15,205 nucleotides of DNA from contig CAITUF010000283.1 of NCBI GenBank assembly GCA_903895475.1, forward strand, positions 1-15,205, written 5' to 3'. Made by a program: the position numbers and the translations under genes. Below, piece by piece: positions 6,306 to 13,846 of this stretch (within the stretch, counting starts at the first letter, position 1; every line of letters begins with the position of its first letter). This stretch comes from an uncultured Opitutia bacterium. GTDB taxonomy: Bacteria > Verrucomicrobiota > Verrucomicrobiia > Opitutales > UBA953. The notes beneath the pieces were generated by a model. It ran no database searches, was not told the DNA's origin, and was given only the letters and a program-made list of their open reading frames with translations.

Positions 6306-7319
6306 ATGTCTCTTCAAAACGAGTGGTATATCGGTTGCGAATCACGTCGGCTGAAGAACCGTCCCTTGGCGGTGCGCCTCTTCTCCACCGACTTCGTATT
6401 ATGGCGCGATGCGGAGGGGGTCGCACATGCTGCCGTGGATCGTTGCGCTCACCGCAACGCCCCTCTATCCAAGGGTTCCGTGGAAGCCGGCTGTCTCGTC
6501 TGTCCCTACCATGGCTGGAAGTATGATGGCGCCGGCGAATGCCGACATATCCCATCCCTGGCGGAAGGTCGCCCGATTCCTGCTGCCGCCCGGTTACTTA
6601 CCCGCTCCATTTACGAACAGGATGGCTACGTCTGGCTGTGCCCAGGCGTGGCTCCCACCCATGCTCCACGATCCTTCCCCCATTGCGACGCCCCGGGATG
6701 GACGACCTTTCGGATGCGGACCCGCTTCGATTCCAACGTCGAAGCATGCCTCGAAAACTTCCTCGACTGCCCGCACACCGCGACGGTCCACCGCGGCTGG
6801 TTCCGCAACCCCGACCCTCGCGAGATGGACGCCGTCGTACGCAAGGGCCCGGACTCCGTGGAAGTGGCTTTTGAAAAAGAGCCTACGACCAACAGCTTCA
6901 TCTCGCGGTTGTTCTACCCGAAGCACTGCCAACTCCACCACACGGATCAATTCCTCATGCCCAATCTGAGCCGCGTCGACTATCGCTTCGACGACCGGCA
7001 TCACTTCATCGTCACTTCCCAAGCTTCTCCGGTGGACGAGTGGACGACCGAAGTCTACACGGTCATCACTTTCTGCTATGGACGGATCGGCTGGCTGGTA
7101 CGGCTGGCGTTCGAACCCATGAGCCGCCATATCATCCAGCAGGACGTGGATATTCTTAGGTTGCAGGGAGCGAATCTCCGTCGCTTCGGCGGAACTGATT
7201 ACACCCATACCGAGACCGACCTGATCGCCCTCCACATGCAGTCGCTGCGTCGGCGGGCCGAACGCGGCGAAACGGCGGGCACCGAAGTGAACGAAAAGCG
7301 AGTTCGCCTTCGCTTCTGA
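6306..7319 (+). CDS. Rieske non-haem iron oxygenase, alpha-subunit type (first copy)
   Basis: 337 residues. The Rieske 2Fe-2S centre is intact: CAHRNAPLSKG (C47, H49) and CPYHGWKY (C66, H69). The mononuclear iron site is also intact: N151-FLD154-CPH157-TATVH162, the D-x2-H-x4-H signature, with a likely distal aspartate in QQDVDIL (D280 or D282). Such enzymes take electrons from a ferredoxin or flavoprotein reductase and hydroxylate, desaturate or demethylate the substrate with O2. Neither partner is encoded in the window, so a general cellular reductase must serve. The shape (single alpha subunit, no beta subunit) resembles monooxygenases of the pheophorbide/choline/steroid oxygenase side of the family rather than classical naphthalene-type dioxygenases. 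The ATG starts 4 bp after the UnbUV stop, and the stop overlaps the next ATG by one base, so the gene is tightly coupled in the operon. Substrate unknown. Confidence 0.92.
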   Translation: MSLQNEWYIGCESRRLKNRPLAVRLFSTDFVLWRDAEGVAHAAVDRCAHRNAPLSKGSVEAGCLVCPYHGWKYDGAGECRHIPSLAEGRPIPAAARLLTRSIYEQDGYVWLCPGVAPTHAPRSFPHCDAPGWTTFRMRTRFDSNVEACLENFLDCPHTATVHRGWFRNPDPREMDAVVRKGPDSVEVAFEKEPTTNSFISRLFYPKHCQLHHTDQFLMPNLSRVDYRFDDRHHFIVTSQASPVDEWTTEVYTVITFCYGRIGWLVRLAFEPMSRHIIQQDVDILRLQGANLRRFGGTDYTHTETDLIALHMQSLRRRAERGETAGTEVNEKRVRLRF

Positions 7320-7915
7320 TGAGCCCCTCGGAACGTCAACGGTGGCTAATGCCATCTGCGCTCGCGATCCTGCTCGCGCTCTGCCTCGGCTTCGGCTGGG
7401 CGCAGAATACGTATGGCTCGCTCGGCGGTAGAATCTCCTGGGAAAAGTCGCTGTGGATTTTCACGGCTTTGACGTTTTTCTACCTACTACCCTCGTGGCT
7501 GTGGCTCGATCGCTCCGTCGAGCCGGCGACCCGGAAGCTGGCTGGTATCTTTCTCACTGGCTTCATCCTCCGTGCGCTCGTGGAATTGCCTCTACTCATC
7601 TTCACCCTGGTATGGCGTTGCTGGCATGGCATCTCGCATGACTTGCTGATGCTGGGGCTGGTGCTCTTGGCCCTGCCGAAGCTACCATCCGGCCCAGGCC
7701 AGAATTTCGCCAGACTACTGGTCGTCGTGCTGCTCTGCGAAATCCTGAATGCATGGATGTTTGGCTTCACCGGTAGCCCGGAGACCGGGATTTACTTCGC
7801 GGACGACTCCAGCCGCTTCGCCCTCATTAATCAGATCACCCGCTGGGAGCTGCTCGCCTGCCTCATCGGGCTAGCCCTCTGGCTGCGCAGTTACTTTACC
7901 ACGTCCCGCCCATGA
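7319..7915 (+). CDS. Polytopic membrane protein of unknown function
   Basis: 198 residues with about five or six hydrophobic stretches: near 10-28, 45-62, 75-98, 108-122, 129-148 and 175-192. I do not recognise the family. Charged or polar residues that stand out are the acidic stretch FADDSS before the last helix and WRCWHGISHD between helices 3 and 4, where two histidines and a cysteine could bind metal or substrate; no known motif is matched. Its ATG overlaps the TGA of the Rieske gene (TGATG) and its own TGA overlaps the next ATG (ATGA). Translation is therefore coupled on both sides, and the protein most likely works with the neighbouring enzymes, perhaps as a membrane partner of the oxygenase or a transporter of the product. 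This role is inference only. Confidence 0.8.
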   Translation: MSPSERQRWLMPSALAILLALCLGFGWAQNTYGSLGGRISWEKSLWIFTALTFFYLLPSWLWLDRSVEPATRKLAGIFLTGFILRALVELPLLIFTLVWRCWHGISHDLLMLGLVLLALPKLPSGPGQNFARLLVVVLLCEILNAWMFGFTGSPETGIYFADDSSRFALINQITRWELLACLIGLALWLRSYFTTSRP

Positions 7916-8643
7916 CGCTCCATCATCGTATCGTCGCGCCACGCGGCCTCACTGGGCCCCAGCACGAGCGGATGTTTGCCCTGTTCGCAGCCCATTACGC
8001 GCACGTGACCCGACAGGGTTTCGAGGCAGACCTCGCCGCGAAGACTTGGGTGATTCTCCTACTTGATGATCAGGAGGAGATCCGGGGCTTCTCCACACAG
8101 GAGGTTTATCTGTTCACGAACGCCGGCCGCGACCAACACATCCTGTTCTCTGGCGATACCATTATCGAGCCGGCCTGCTGGGGCTCCCAGGAACTCGTGC
8201 GAGGTTGGTGCACAATTGCCGCCCGCCTGCTTTCCGCCGCTGGCGACACCCCCTGCTACTGGTTCCTGATTTCCAAAGGCTATCGCACCTATTTATACCT
8301 TCCGCTATTCTTCCTGACGTATTACCCCCATCATCAAGGTTGCGGCATGGAGCTCAAGCCCCTGCTCGATGCGGTGGCCGAAGCAAAGTTCACCCGCGCC
8401 TATGATCCCATCAGTGGCCTCATCCGCTTCGACGAAACACACGGACAACTGGCGAAAGCTTTGACGGAGATCCCATCTAAGCGTGAAGACGACCCAGCCG
8501 TCAGCTTCTTCCTTAAGCGCAATCCAGACTTCGCGCAGGGCGTCGAGCTGGCCTGTCTGGCCCCCATCACGCTGGCCAACACCCACCGTATCGGGCGCGC
8601 CCTGCTCACCCATGCCACGCTTCACAGCAATGTTACGGTTTAA
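7912..8643 (+). CDS. GNAT-like protein, possible acyltransferase
   Basis: 243 residues, probably cytoplasmic. Residues 45-120 read like a GNAT core: strand TWVILLLDDQEEIRGFSTQEVYLF, then strand ILFSGDTIIEPACWGSQELVRGW (77-99), where the acetyl-CoA-binding beta4-alpha3 turn is expected, then a helix and the strand CYWFLISKGYRTYLYL. The canonical Q/R-x-x-G-x-G/A signature is degenerate, so acyl-CoA binding is uncertain. It may be closer to long-chain acyl transferases of the GNAT fold. The C-terminal 100 residues match nothing I recognise. The start ATG overlaps the previous stop by 4 bases. The 3' end overlaps the GH3 gene by 14 bases, marking a tightly coupled pair. An enzyme that loads or moves an acyl group beside GH3 would make sense, but this is inference. 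Confidence 0.7.
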   Translation: MTLHHRIVAPRGLTGPQHERMFALFAAHYAHVTRQGFEADLAAKTWVILLLDDQEEIRGFSTQEVYLFTNAGRDQHILFSGDTIIEPACWGSQELVRGWCTIAARLLSAAGDTPCYWFLISKGYRTYLYLPLFFLTYYPHHQGCGMELKPLLDAVAEAKFTRAYDPISGLIRFDETHGQLAKALTEIPSKREDDPAVSFFLKRNPDFAQGVELACLAPITLANTHRIGRALLTHATLHSNVTV

Positions 8644-10084
8644 GGCCGCGCTGGCCAACCGCGTCTGGCGCCGGTTATGCGAACCCGCGCGACGCCGCTT
8701 CCAACAATCCTTGGCGAATCCGGCCGCAGCCCAATCGGCGGTCCTAAAACGTATTTTGGGGCGCCATAGTCAGTCCACTTATGCTCGCGGACTTGGCTTA
8801 ACTCCTGACTCGAGTTACGCGCACTTCAGCCAGACCGTGCCCATTGCGAACTACGCCGACCTCGAACCTTTTATCGAGCGAGCGAAGCAAGGTGAGCACC
8901 ACGTCTTATGCCGCGGGCCCATCCGCGCCTTTGAACGTACCAGCGGAACGACGGCTGGCGCCAAATGGATTCCGTTCACCGATGACCTGCGCGGGGAATT
9001 CCAGGAAGCTGTCCGGGCTTGGATGGGTGACCTCTATCAACGCCATCCGGATCTGGCCGGCGGCCGGGCGTGGTGGGTCGTCAGCCAATTACCGCCTGAA
9101 CCCACGGTCACGTCCGGAGGCATTCCCATCGGTCTGGCCAACGACGATGCTTACCTGGGTTGGTGGGAACGGAAGTTCGCTTCGTGGTTGCGCGTCGCCC
9201 ACACGACCGACCTCACCACCGCTGCCCACGAACTCAGAATGGCCCCAGACCTCCGACTTATCTCGGTCTGGAATCCCAGCTACCTGGCGTTACTCCTCGA
9301 GCGGCTACCGCCTGACTCTGCGCATACGCTTTGGCCTGCCCTCAGGATTATCAGCGGATGGGCGGACGCAGGCGCAGGTGCCGATGCCCAGGCAATCCGT
9401 AAGCTCTTCCCGCAAGTCACGTTCCAACCTAAGGGACTACTCGCGACCGAGGGCGTGATAACTATCCCGTGGGGGGCGGAATCCACTGGCACCCTCCCCG
9501 CCCTGCACTCGCACTTCCTAGAATTCCAACACTGTCAGACACGCGAAATCTTTCGGACCCATGAAGTCAGGCTAGACGAAGACTATGAAGTCATCCTGAC
9601 CACCAGTGGCGGACTTTGGCGCTATCACCTCCAGGATGTCGTGCGGGTCACTGGCTGGGAACAAAAGACCCCGCGACTGCGCTTCCTTGGCCGTGCCGAC
9701 GGTGGCTGCGATCTACGCGGGGAAAAACTGAACCCGATATTCGTCCAAGGCGCTCTGCAAAAACTTACCTTGGCCTTCGCGATGCTGGCTCCGGCCGAAA
9801 ACTCCCCGACGCCCGGCTACGTCCTATTCACCAGCGACCCCGAAGTGAAAGCCGCCGCCCTTGACGCGGCCCTCAGTGCGAACCCCTACTACGCCCATGC
9901 CCTGTCGGTCGGCCAGCTCGCCCCCGCCCGGATCTTCCTGGTGTCGGACCCCTTGCCCACGCGCCGATATCTCGAACGATGCGTACAGCTCGGACAACGG
10001 AGCGGCACCGTCAAACCCGCCGTCCTCCACCCCTGCCCCGGCTGGGAAAAATGGTTCTGCGGAAAATTCAGGGCCCACCCATGA
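8630..10084 (+). CDS. GH3-family acyl-adenylating conjugating enzyme
   Basis: 484 residues from ATG 8630. The GH3 family (named after plant auxin-responsive proteins) activates a carboxylic acid as acyl-AMP and transfers it, usually to an amino acid. All family landmarks are visible: ATP-binding TSGTTAGAKWIPF at 104-116, FQPKGLLATEG at 265-275, YEVILTTSGGLWRYHLQDVVRVTG at 319-342 and FLGRADGGCDLRGEKL at 352-367. The catalytic signature is intact and length is slightly short for the family. Substrates cannot be read from sequence. An open frame extends upstream to 8483 but runs inside the preceding gene in another frame, and the GH3-like N-terminus begins only at MLRFKAALANRVWRRL; hence start 8630, overlapping the previous gene by 14 bases. 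The stop shares ATGA with the next gene. In this cluster it is the best candidate for an amide- or ester-forming step that joins an acid intermediate to an amine. Confidence 0.92.
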   Translation: MLRFKAALANRVWRRLCEPARRRFQQSLANPAAAQSAVLKRILGRHSQSTYARGLGLTPDSSYAHFSQTVPIANYADLEPFIERAKQGEHHVLCRGPIRAFERTSGTTAGAKWIPFTDDLRGEFQEAVRAWMGDLYQRHPDLAGGRAWWVVSQLPPEPTVTSGGIPIGLANDDAYLGWWERKFASWLRVAHTTDLTTAAHELRMAPDLRLISVWNPSYLALLLERLPPDSAHTLWPALRIISGWADAGAGADAQAIRKLFPQVTFQPKGLLATEGVITIPWGAESTGTLPALHSHFLEFQHCQTREIFRTHEVRLDEDYEVILTTSGGLWRYHLQDVVRVTGWEQKTPRLRFLGRADGGCDLRGEKLNPIFVQGALQKLTLAFAMLAPAENSPTPGYVLFTSDPEVKAAALDAALSANPYYAHALSVGQLAPARIFLVSDPLPTRRYLERCVQLGQRSGTVKPAVLHPCPGWEKWFCGKFRAHP

Positions 10085-11187
10085 GCGCTTCCCGATTTCA
10101 AGCCACGCCCGCGAACAGCGAGGATGACCCAGCCTTACGCGCCATCCTCGCCCATACGTCGCTACCCGGCACACTGAGCGTCACCCTCGAGCGCGAACCG
10201 TCCTTCTTCAGAGGCTGTCCGGATGCCCACCGTCACGATGTCGTGGCCGTTCGCGATTCCGATCGGACCATCGCCGCCCTAGGCTCCCGCTGCGAGCGCG
10301 CCGCCTGGGTCCAAAACCAACCCGCGACCGTCGGCTACCTTGGCGACCTGCGAATCCTTTCCCCCTACCGTGCTTTGGCGGGTCGGATTTTAATCGAAGG
10401 CTATCGTTATATCAAAGAATTGGAAAAGACTCGCCCCACCGCGGCAACCTACACCGCGATCTTCGAAGATAACATCCCCGCGCGACGCGCCCTCATCGGC
10501 GGGCGGGCGGGCTTACCGCACTACCTCGACCTAGGTCGCCTGCATTGTCCCGCCCTACTGGTGCATCCTTGGGCACGCTGCCCGAAATCCAGACGCTTCA
10601 CATGCCGGGTCGCGACGGAAGCGGACTTTCCAGTCCTGGCGGACTTCCTGAATACAACCTTTCGCCAACGCGATCTCGCGCCCGTGCATTCCGCCGCCGA
10701 TTTCATCGCCGGCCAAAGATGGCCCGGATTAAAAGCCGAAGATTTCATCATGGCATGGGAGAACGGAACACTGGTGGGCTGTATCGCGCTCTGGGATTTA
10801 CGCGCCTTCCGCCAGATTCGGGTCCAAGCCTACCAAGGCTGGCTACATTACGCCCGACCGATTATTTCCAGTGCCATGGCATTGCTCGGCTGGCATCGCC
10901 TCACCCCGCCCGGCGTTTTAGTGCCCGCCGCCTTCGCGAGTTTTTTCGCCGTGGCAAACCATGACGTCGGACTTGGCCGATTATTGCTGAGGCACGCTCG
11001 CCATGCCGCTGCCCGGCGAGGGATCAGCTTGCTTTTCACCTGCCTGCATGAAGGCGACCCTTTGCTCCCTGTCTTACATGGCTGGCTAGCCATACCCACG
11101 GTCGGTAGACTTTACGAAGTATCCTTCGACGGACAGGCCCGGTTAACGCCGGAACGGCCACCGCACGTAGAGGCTGCCCTACTTTGA
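10081..11187 (+). CDS. Double-GNAT-domain N-acyltransferase-like protein
   Basis: 368 residues from ATG 10081, whose first four bases overlap the GH3 stop (ATGA). Two GNAT-like halves are visible. The first has VVAVRDSDRTIAALGSR, then VGYLGDLRILSPYRALAGR (84-102), the beta4 strand and CoA-binding turn, and TYTAIFEDNIPARRALIGG (123-141) as beta5-alpha4. The second starts at FTCRVATEADFPVLADFLN (about 172-190), continues with LVGCIALWDLRAFRQIRV and ends with VGLGRLLLRHARHAAARRGISLLFTCL near 300-330. GNAT enzymes transfer acyl groups from acyl-CoA to amines; tandem forms often keep only one active site. Which half is active is not decidable here. It is the last gene of the operon and overlaps the convergent PAP2 gene by 9 bases. 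An open frame from 9979 exists but lies inside the GH3 gene. Confidence 0.82.
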   Translation: MSASRFQATPANSEDDPALRAILAHTSLPGTLSVTLEREPSFFRGCPDAHRHDVVAVRDSDRTIAALGSRCERAAWVQNQPATVGYLGDLRILSPYRALAGRILIEGYRYIKELEKTRPTAATYTAIFEDNIPARRALIGGRAGLPHYLDLGRLHCPALLVHPWARCPKSRRFTCRVATEADFPVLADFLNTTFRQRDLAPVHSAADFIAGQRWPGLKAEDFIMAWENGTLVGCIALWDLRAFRQIRVQAYQGWLHYARPIISSAMALLGWHRLTPPGVLVPAAFASFFAVANHDVGLGRLLLRHARHAAARRGISLLFTCLHEGDPLLPVLHGWLAIPTVGRLYEVSFDGQARLTPERPPHVEAALL

Positions 11188-11832
11188 CAATGAATGTCGC
11201 AGGCGGCGTTGGCCGTAATTCCACACGCCTAACGCCAAAGCATAACCTGCAAGTACATCGAAAACGTGATGCTGGTGGAGCAGTAAAGTGGAGACCGCAA
11301 TCAGCACCCCCCAAGCCCGGAGCGCCCACCGACCGCTCGTGCCCAACCGGACCGCATAGTGTTCCACGCACATCGTGGACAAGGCCACGTGTAATGATGG
11401 CACAAGATTGTGATCGAGATTCAACGTGTCCGCCAAAGCGAAAAGCGGCCCCCAGCCGCCGAGCGCTTCCGGCGGCGGATAGGCAAGATCCGCTGGGATG
11501 AGCAGGAAGCCCAAACCCGCCAGCAGGATAATCACAATTGATTGGCCAGCGAGCGCATCAATTTCCCGTTTCGTTCGCAAGACCCAGGGCGCCAGCGGAA
11601 AAAGCACCGCATAGGCCGAGATATAGATTAGCGTGAATCCGGGCAGGAAAGGGATGCGCCGCTCCCACACCATCGCAATACTCACTCGGGCAATGCGATG
11701 CTCGGTGATCCACTCCGCCGCACCAAAGATTAAACCAAAGCACAGCGCCACCCCGAGGATACGCCCCAGAGCGTGCCTCAGCTGCACTGAGTTCGGCCAG
11801 GCGAGGAAGGGAGACTTAACCAAAGGCTTCAT
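11179..11832 (-). CDS. PAP2-superfamily membrane phosphatase/transferase
   Basis: 217 residues from ATG 11832. Six hydrophobic segments are present. The conserved PAP2 motifs C2 and C3 are intact: PSLHVA at 145-150 and S181-x6-H188-x3-D192 within STLLLHQHHVFDVLAG. Motif C1 (KxxxxxxRP) is replaced by PADLAYPPPEALGGWGP near 113-129. This is the pattern of the PAP2 branch that includes inositol-phosphorylceramide-synthase-like proteins rather than of classical phosphatidic acid phosphatases. The catalytic histidines should face the periplasm. Likely substrates are lipid or isoprenoid phosphates, which fits the prenyl-synthase-family and desaturase genes nearby, but this is inference. The frame is open upstream to 11991, yet residues there look like non-coding sequence and lack a membrane or signal pattern, so I start it at MKPLVKSPFLAW. 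Its last 9 bases overlap the end of the double-GNAT gene, leaving no room for a terminator between them. Confidence 0.83.
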   Translation of the reverse strand: MKPLVKSPFLAWPNSVQLRHALGRILGVALCFGLIFGAAEWITEHRIARVSIAMVWERRIPFLPGFTLIYISAYAVLFPLAPWVLRTKREIDALAGQSIVIILLAGLGFLLIPADLAYPPPEALGGWGPLFALADTLNLDHNLVPSLHVALSTMCVEHYAVRLGTSGRWALRAWGVLIAVSTLLLHQHHVFDVLAGYALALGVWNYGQRRLRHSLSK

Positions 11833-12091
11833 GCGCAAAAGGTCACCAGCCTCACCGCAAGGCCCATCCTGAGGCACGTGCAGGACGCTTTCGCGGAACG
11901 GACTGAATGGAGTGAGGGCATCGAGTTTGAGCCCAACGCAGAAACTGCCTGCAGGCTTCATCCTGTATGTGAAGACGGGCGAGCGGGACAACCTCCATCA
12001 CCTCACCTTCGCCTGAAAAATCAGTCATCCCCGACAGCTATATTATGGGTTAAAACCTTGGCAGTCCTGCGGCTTCGGATAGGTTTTCTAG
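11833..12091. other. Divergent intergenic region between PAP2 and Rieske 2
   Basis: About 260 bp between the two divergently read genes. A plausible -10 for the plus-strand Rieske gene is TATATT within AGCTATATTATGGG (around 12038-12052), and a GATAGG stretch 10-15 bases before ATG 12092 may serve as its ribosome-binding site. An ATTATGGGTT word here resembles the shared ATTATCRATG box at 7 of 10 positions, but no extended -10 follows at the 18-bp distance, so I do not count it as a member. I see no clear PAP2 promoter and no repeats. Confidence 0.4.
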
Positions 12092-13165
12092 ATGAATCAT
12101 TCTAGTAAAATCGGAGACGAAGACCGCAGCGCCCCGATGACCGGAGTCGAAGAACTTCCCCAGGCTCCGCCCGCCGCGGCCTTTGCCCAATATCCCGCTT
12201 CATGGTACCCCTTTTGTCACGTCGACGAACTCCGCACCAAGCCCGTTAGCAAGCGTATCCTTGGACGCGACCTAGTCGCCTTCCGCACCGCGAGCGGCAA
12301 GCTTTCCGTGATCAATGCGCGCTGCTCGCACCTTGGCGCCAACCTCGGCTGCGGACATGTCATCGGCGAATCCCTCCAATGCCCCTTCCATAACTGGAAA
12401 TATGGCGCCGATGGCCGTTGCACCCACGTTCCCGGCGCAACGAGGATTCCCGATTTCGCCCGCCAGGATGCATATCCCGCCGTCGAACGCCATGGCTACG
12501 TGTTTTTCTTCAACGGTCCGGAGGCTCTCTTCCCGCTCCCGTTCTTCTTCGACGAGCGAGCCGAAGACTACACTGGCGGGCAGCTCTTTAGCTTCGATTC
12601 CGACTGCCCATGGTATGTGACGTCCGCCCACGCTTGCGACATCCAGCATTTTGAGGCGGTTCATGATCGCCGACTCCTCGCGAAGCCGGTCATCGATTGC
12701 CCCGCCCCTTTCGCTATGCGTAATCGGTACCACGCCGAATTAATCGGCGACACCTTACTGGACCGAACGCTTCGTCTCATAGCCGGACCAGAAGTCAAAA
12801 TCACCATCACCACCTGGGGCGGCACGATGGCGCTAATCTCGGGCGACTTCACCCGAGCGCACAGCCGCTTCTTAATATCGTCACAGCCCTTGGAGAACGG
12901 TAACACCTTGTGCGTAGGCATCGTCTTCACCCGGACCCATCAAAACCCTATTGGCCGACTGTTATGGGATCCGGCCATCCTCTTCGTACGCCGAATCTTT
13001 ACCCACGGTTACCTCAAGGACGAAGCCCGTCGCCTCCGCCAAACCTGCTACAACCCCGCCGGACTCATCGCCCCCGACCGTCCAATGATCGAATATTACC
13101 GATGGCTGGCGGGCCTAAGCCAAGGGGCGGCACAATACGCCCCCACGCAGCCACCGTCTAGGTAG
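12092..13165 (+). CDS. Rieske non-haem iron oxygenase (second copy)
   Basis: 357 residues. The Rieske centre is intact: CSHLGANLG (C78, H80) and CPFHNWKY (C97, H100). The mononuclear iron ligands are intact too: C182-D183-IQH186-FEAVH191, with a candidate acidic distal ligand in LKDEARRL (D310/E311). The first 32 residues are a proline/alanine-rich extension before the domain begins at SWYPFCHVDEL. The protein is clearly related to, but not a duplicate of, the oxygenase at 6306: the motifs differ (CPFHNWKY against CPYHGWKY) and the C-terminal domains show little likeness. It probably acts on a different intermediate or position of the same product. No ferredoxin or reductase gene is near. It is transcribed alone, in the same direction as the operon but separated from it by the convergent PAP2 gene. 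Substrate unknown. Confidence 0.92.
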   Translation: MNHSSKIGDEDRSAPMTGVEELPQAPPAAAFAQYPASWYPFCHVDELRTKPVSKRILGRDLVAFRTASGKLSVINARCSHLGANLGCGHVIGESLQCPFHNWKYGADGRCTHVPGATRIPDFARQDAYPAVERHGYVFFFNGPEALFPLPFFFDERAEDYTGGQLFSFDSDCPWYVTSAHACDIQHFEAVHDRRLLAKPVIDCPAPFAMRNRYHAELIGDTLLDRTLRLIAGPEVKITITTWGGTMALISGDFTRAHSRFLISSQPLENGNTLCVGIVFTRTHQNPIGRLLWDPAILFVRRIFTHGYLKDEARRLRQTCYNPAGLIAPDRPMIEYYRWLAGLSQGAAQYAPTQPPSR

Positions 13166-13222
13166 TAGGCGCCACCGATACCACTGAGGCCCAAAAGGGC
13201 GGGCCAGCGGGCAAGCGGGCGC

Positions 13223-13846
13223 TCACTTGACCGCATCCTTGGCCTGCTTCGCCGCCTGCCTGGCGGAGAGCGCCGCGGCGAGTTCCGCTACGCGTCGCTT
13301 GCCGGCGATGACCGTAGAAGGCGAAAGGCCGGCCACCAGCTCTGACATCCCGGGCTGATTCAATCCCGCCAGACTGGCATAAGCGTAAGCCTCAGCCTCG
13401 TCCTTCCAGACGCCCTCCCCCGTCGCATAGCAACGGGCGAGGTTCGCCTGGGCCGGCGCAAATCCTTGGTCAGCGGAGAGTCGATACCAATAGACCGCCA
13501 GCTTTCGGTCCGGGACGACGGCTTGTCCGATGTAATGACAGACTCCGAAGTTATTCTGGGCGAGCGCTTCGCCTCGCTTCGCGGCGGCGCTGAGAGTAGC
13601 GAAAGCATGCGCGCTTAGCACCCGTTCCCTCGGCTCGGCGGTCACTGCGGACTCCAGGTTTACGCCCGTAGTTTGTATCGCCCAAGCCATCCCGCCTATC
13701 ACCACTGCCGTGAAGATGAATAACGACTCGAAGCCGGAGTTAGGATTATTTGAGCTAAGATAGTGCGGGACGTATTTGGATTTTTCGAGATCGCGGTTCT
13801 GACAGCCAGTAAGCCCGAGCATGCAGACGAGAGTCCAGACCTTCAT
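13223..13846 (-). CDS. Sel1-repeat lipoprotein (downstream member of pair)
   Basis: 207 residues. A lipoprotein signal (MKVWTLVCMLGLTGC, lipobox LTGC with acylated C15) is followed by a polar stretch, a hydrophobic segment at about 42-57 (SLFIFTAVVIGGMAWAI) and two Sel1-like repeats. These are AKRGEALAQNNFGVCHYIGQ at 89-108 with DRKLAVYWYRLSADQGFAPAQANLARCYATGEG (113-145), and KDEAEAYAYASLAGL (148-162). The C-terminal tail is alanine/lysine-rich. A second hydrophobic segment after a lipobox is unusual; it may be a membrane anchor. Its ATG overlaps the stop of the upstream Sel1 gene by 4 bases, so the pair is translated together. The role is presumably protein-protein interaction at the envelope; no partner can be named. 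It converges on the Rieske gene with 57 bp between stops; only a 4-bp stem (13189-13200) without a T-run lies there, too weak to call a terminator. Confidence 0.84.
   Translation of the reverse strand: MKVWTLVCMLGLTGCQNRDLEKSKYVPHYLSSNNPNSGFESLFIFTAVVIGGMAWAIQTTGVNLESAVTAEPRERVLSAHAFATLSAAAKRGEALAQNNFGVCHYIGQAVVPDRKLAVYWYRLSADQGFAPAQANLARCYATGEGVWKDEAEAYAYASLAGLNQPGMSELVAGLSPSTVIAGKRRVAELAAALSARQAAKQAKDAVK

Noticed and set aside
6594..7355. Minus-strand open frame of 253 codons opposite the first Rieske gene.
   Set aside because: It mirrors the codons of a gene with all iron ligands intact; a shadow frame of GC-rich coding DNA.
8483..8629. Longer N-terminus for the GH3 gene (open frame from 8483).
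   Set aside because: This stretch lies inside the preceding gene in another frame and its translation (serine/proline/tryptophan-rich) does not resemble a GH3 N-terminus; the family-like sequence starts at ATG 8630.
9979..10080. Longer N-terminus for the double-GNAT gene.
   Set aside because: It is out-of-frame translation of the GH3 end, rich in arginine and proline; the ATGA overlap at 10081 is a standard coupled start.
12045..12090. Fifth member of the shared promoter family before the second Rieske gene (ATTATGGGTT).
   Set aside because: Only 7 of 10 box positions match and no extended -10 occurs 18 bp downstream.
13189..13200. GCCC-AAAA-GGGC hairpin between the convergent Rieske and Sel1 genes.
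   Set aside because: A 4-bp stem without a T-run is within chance for this base composition.
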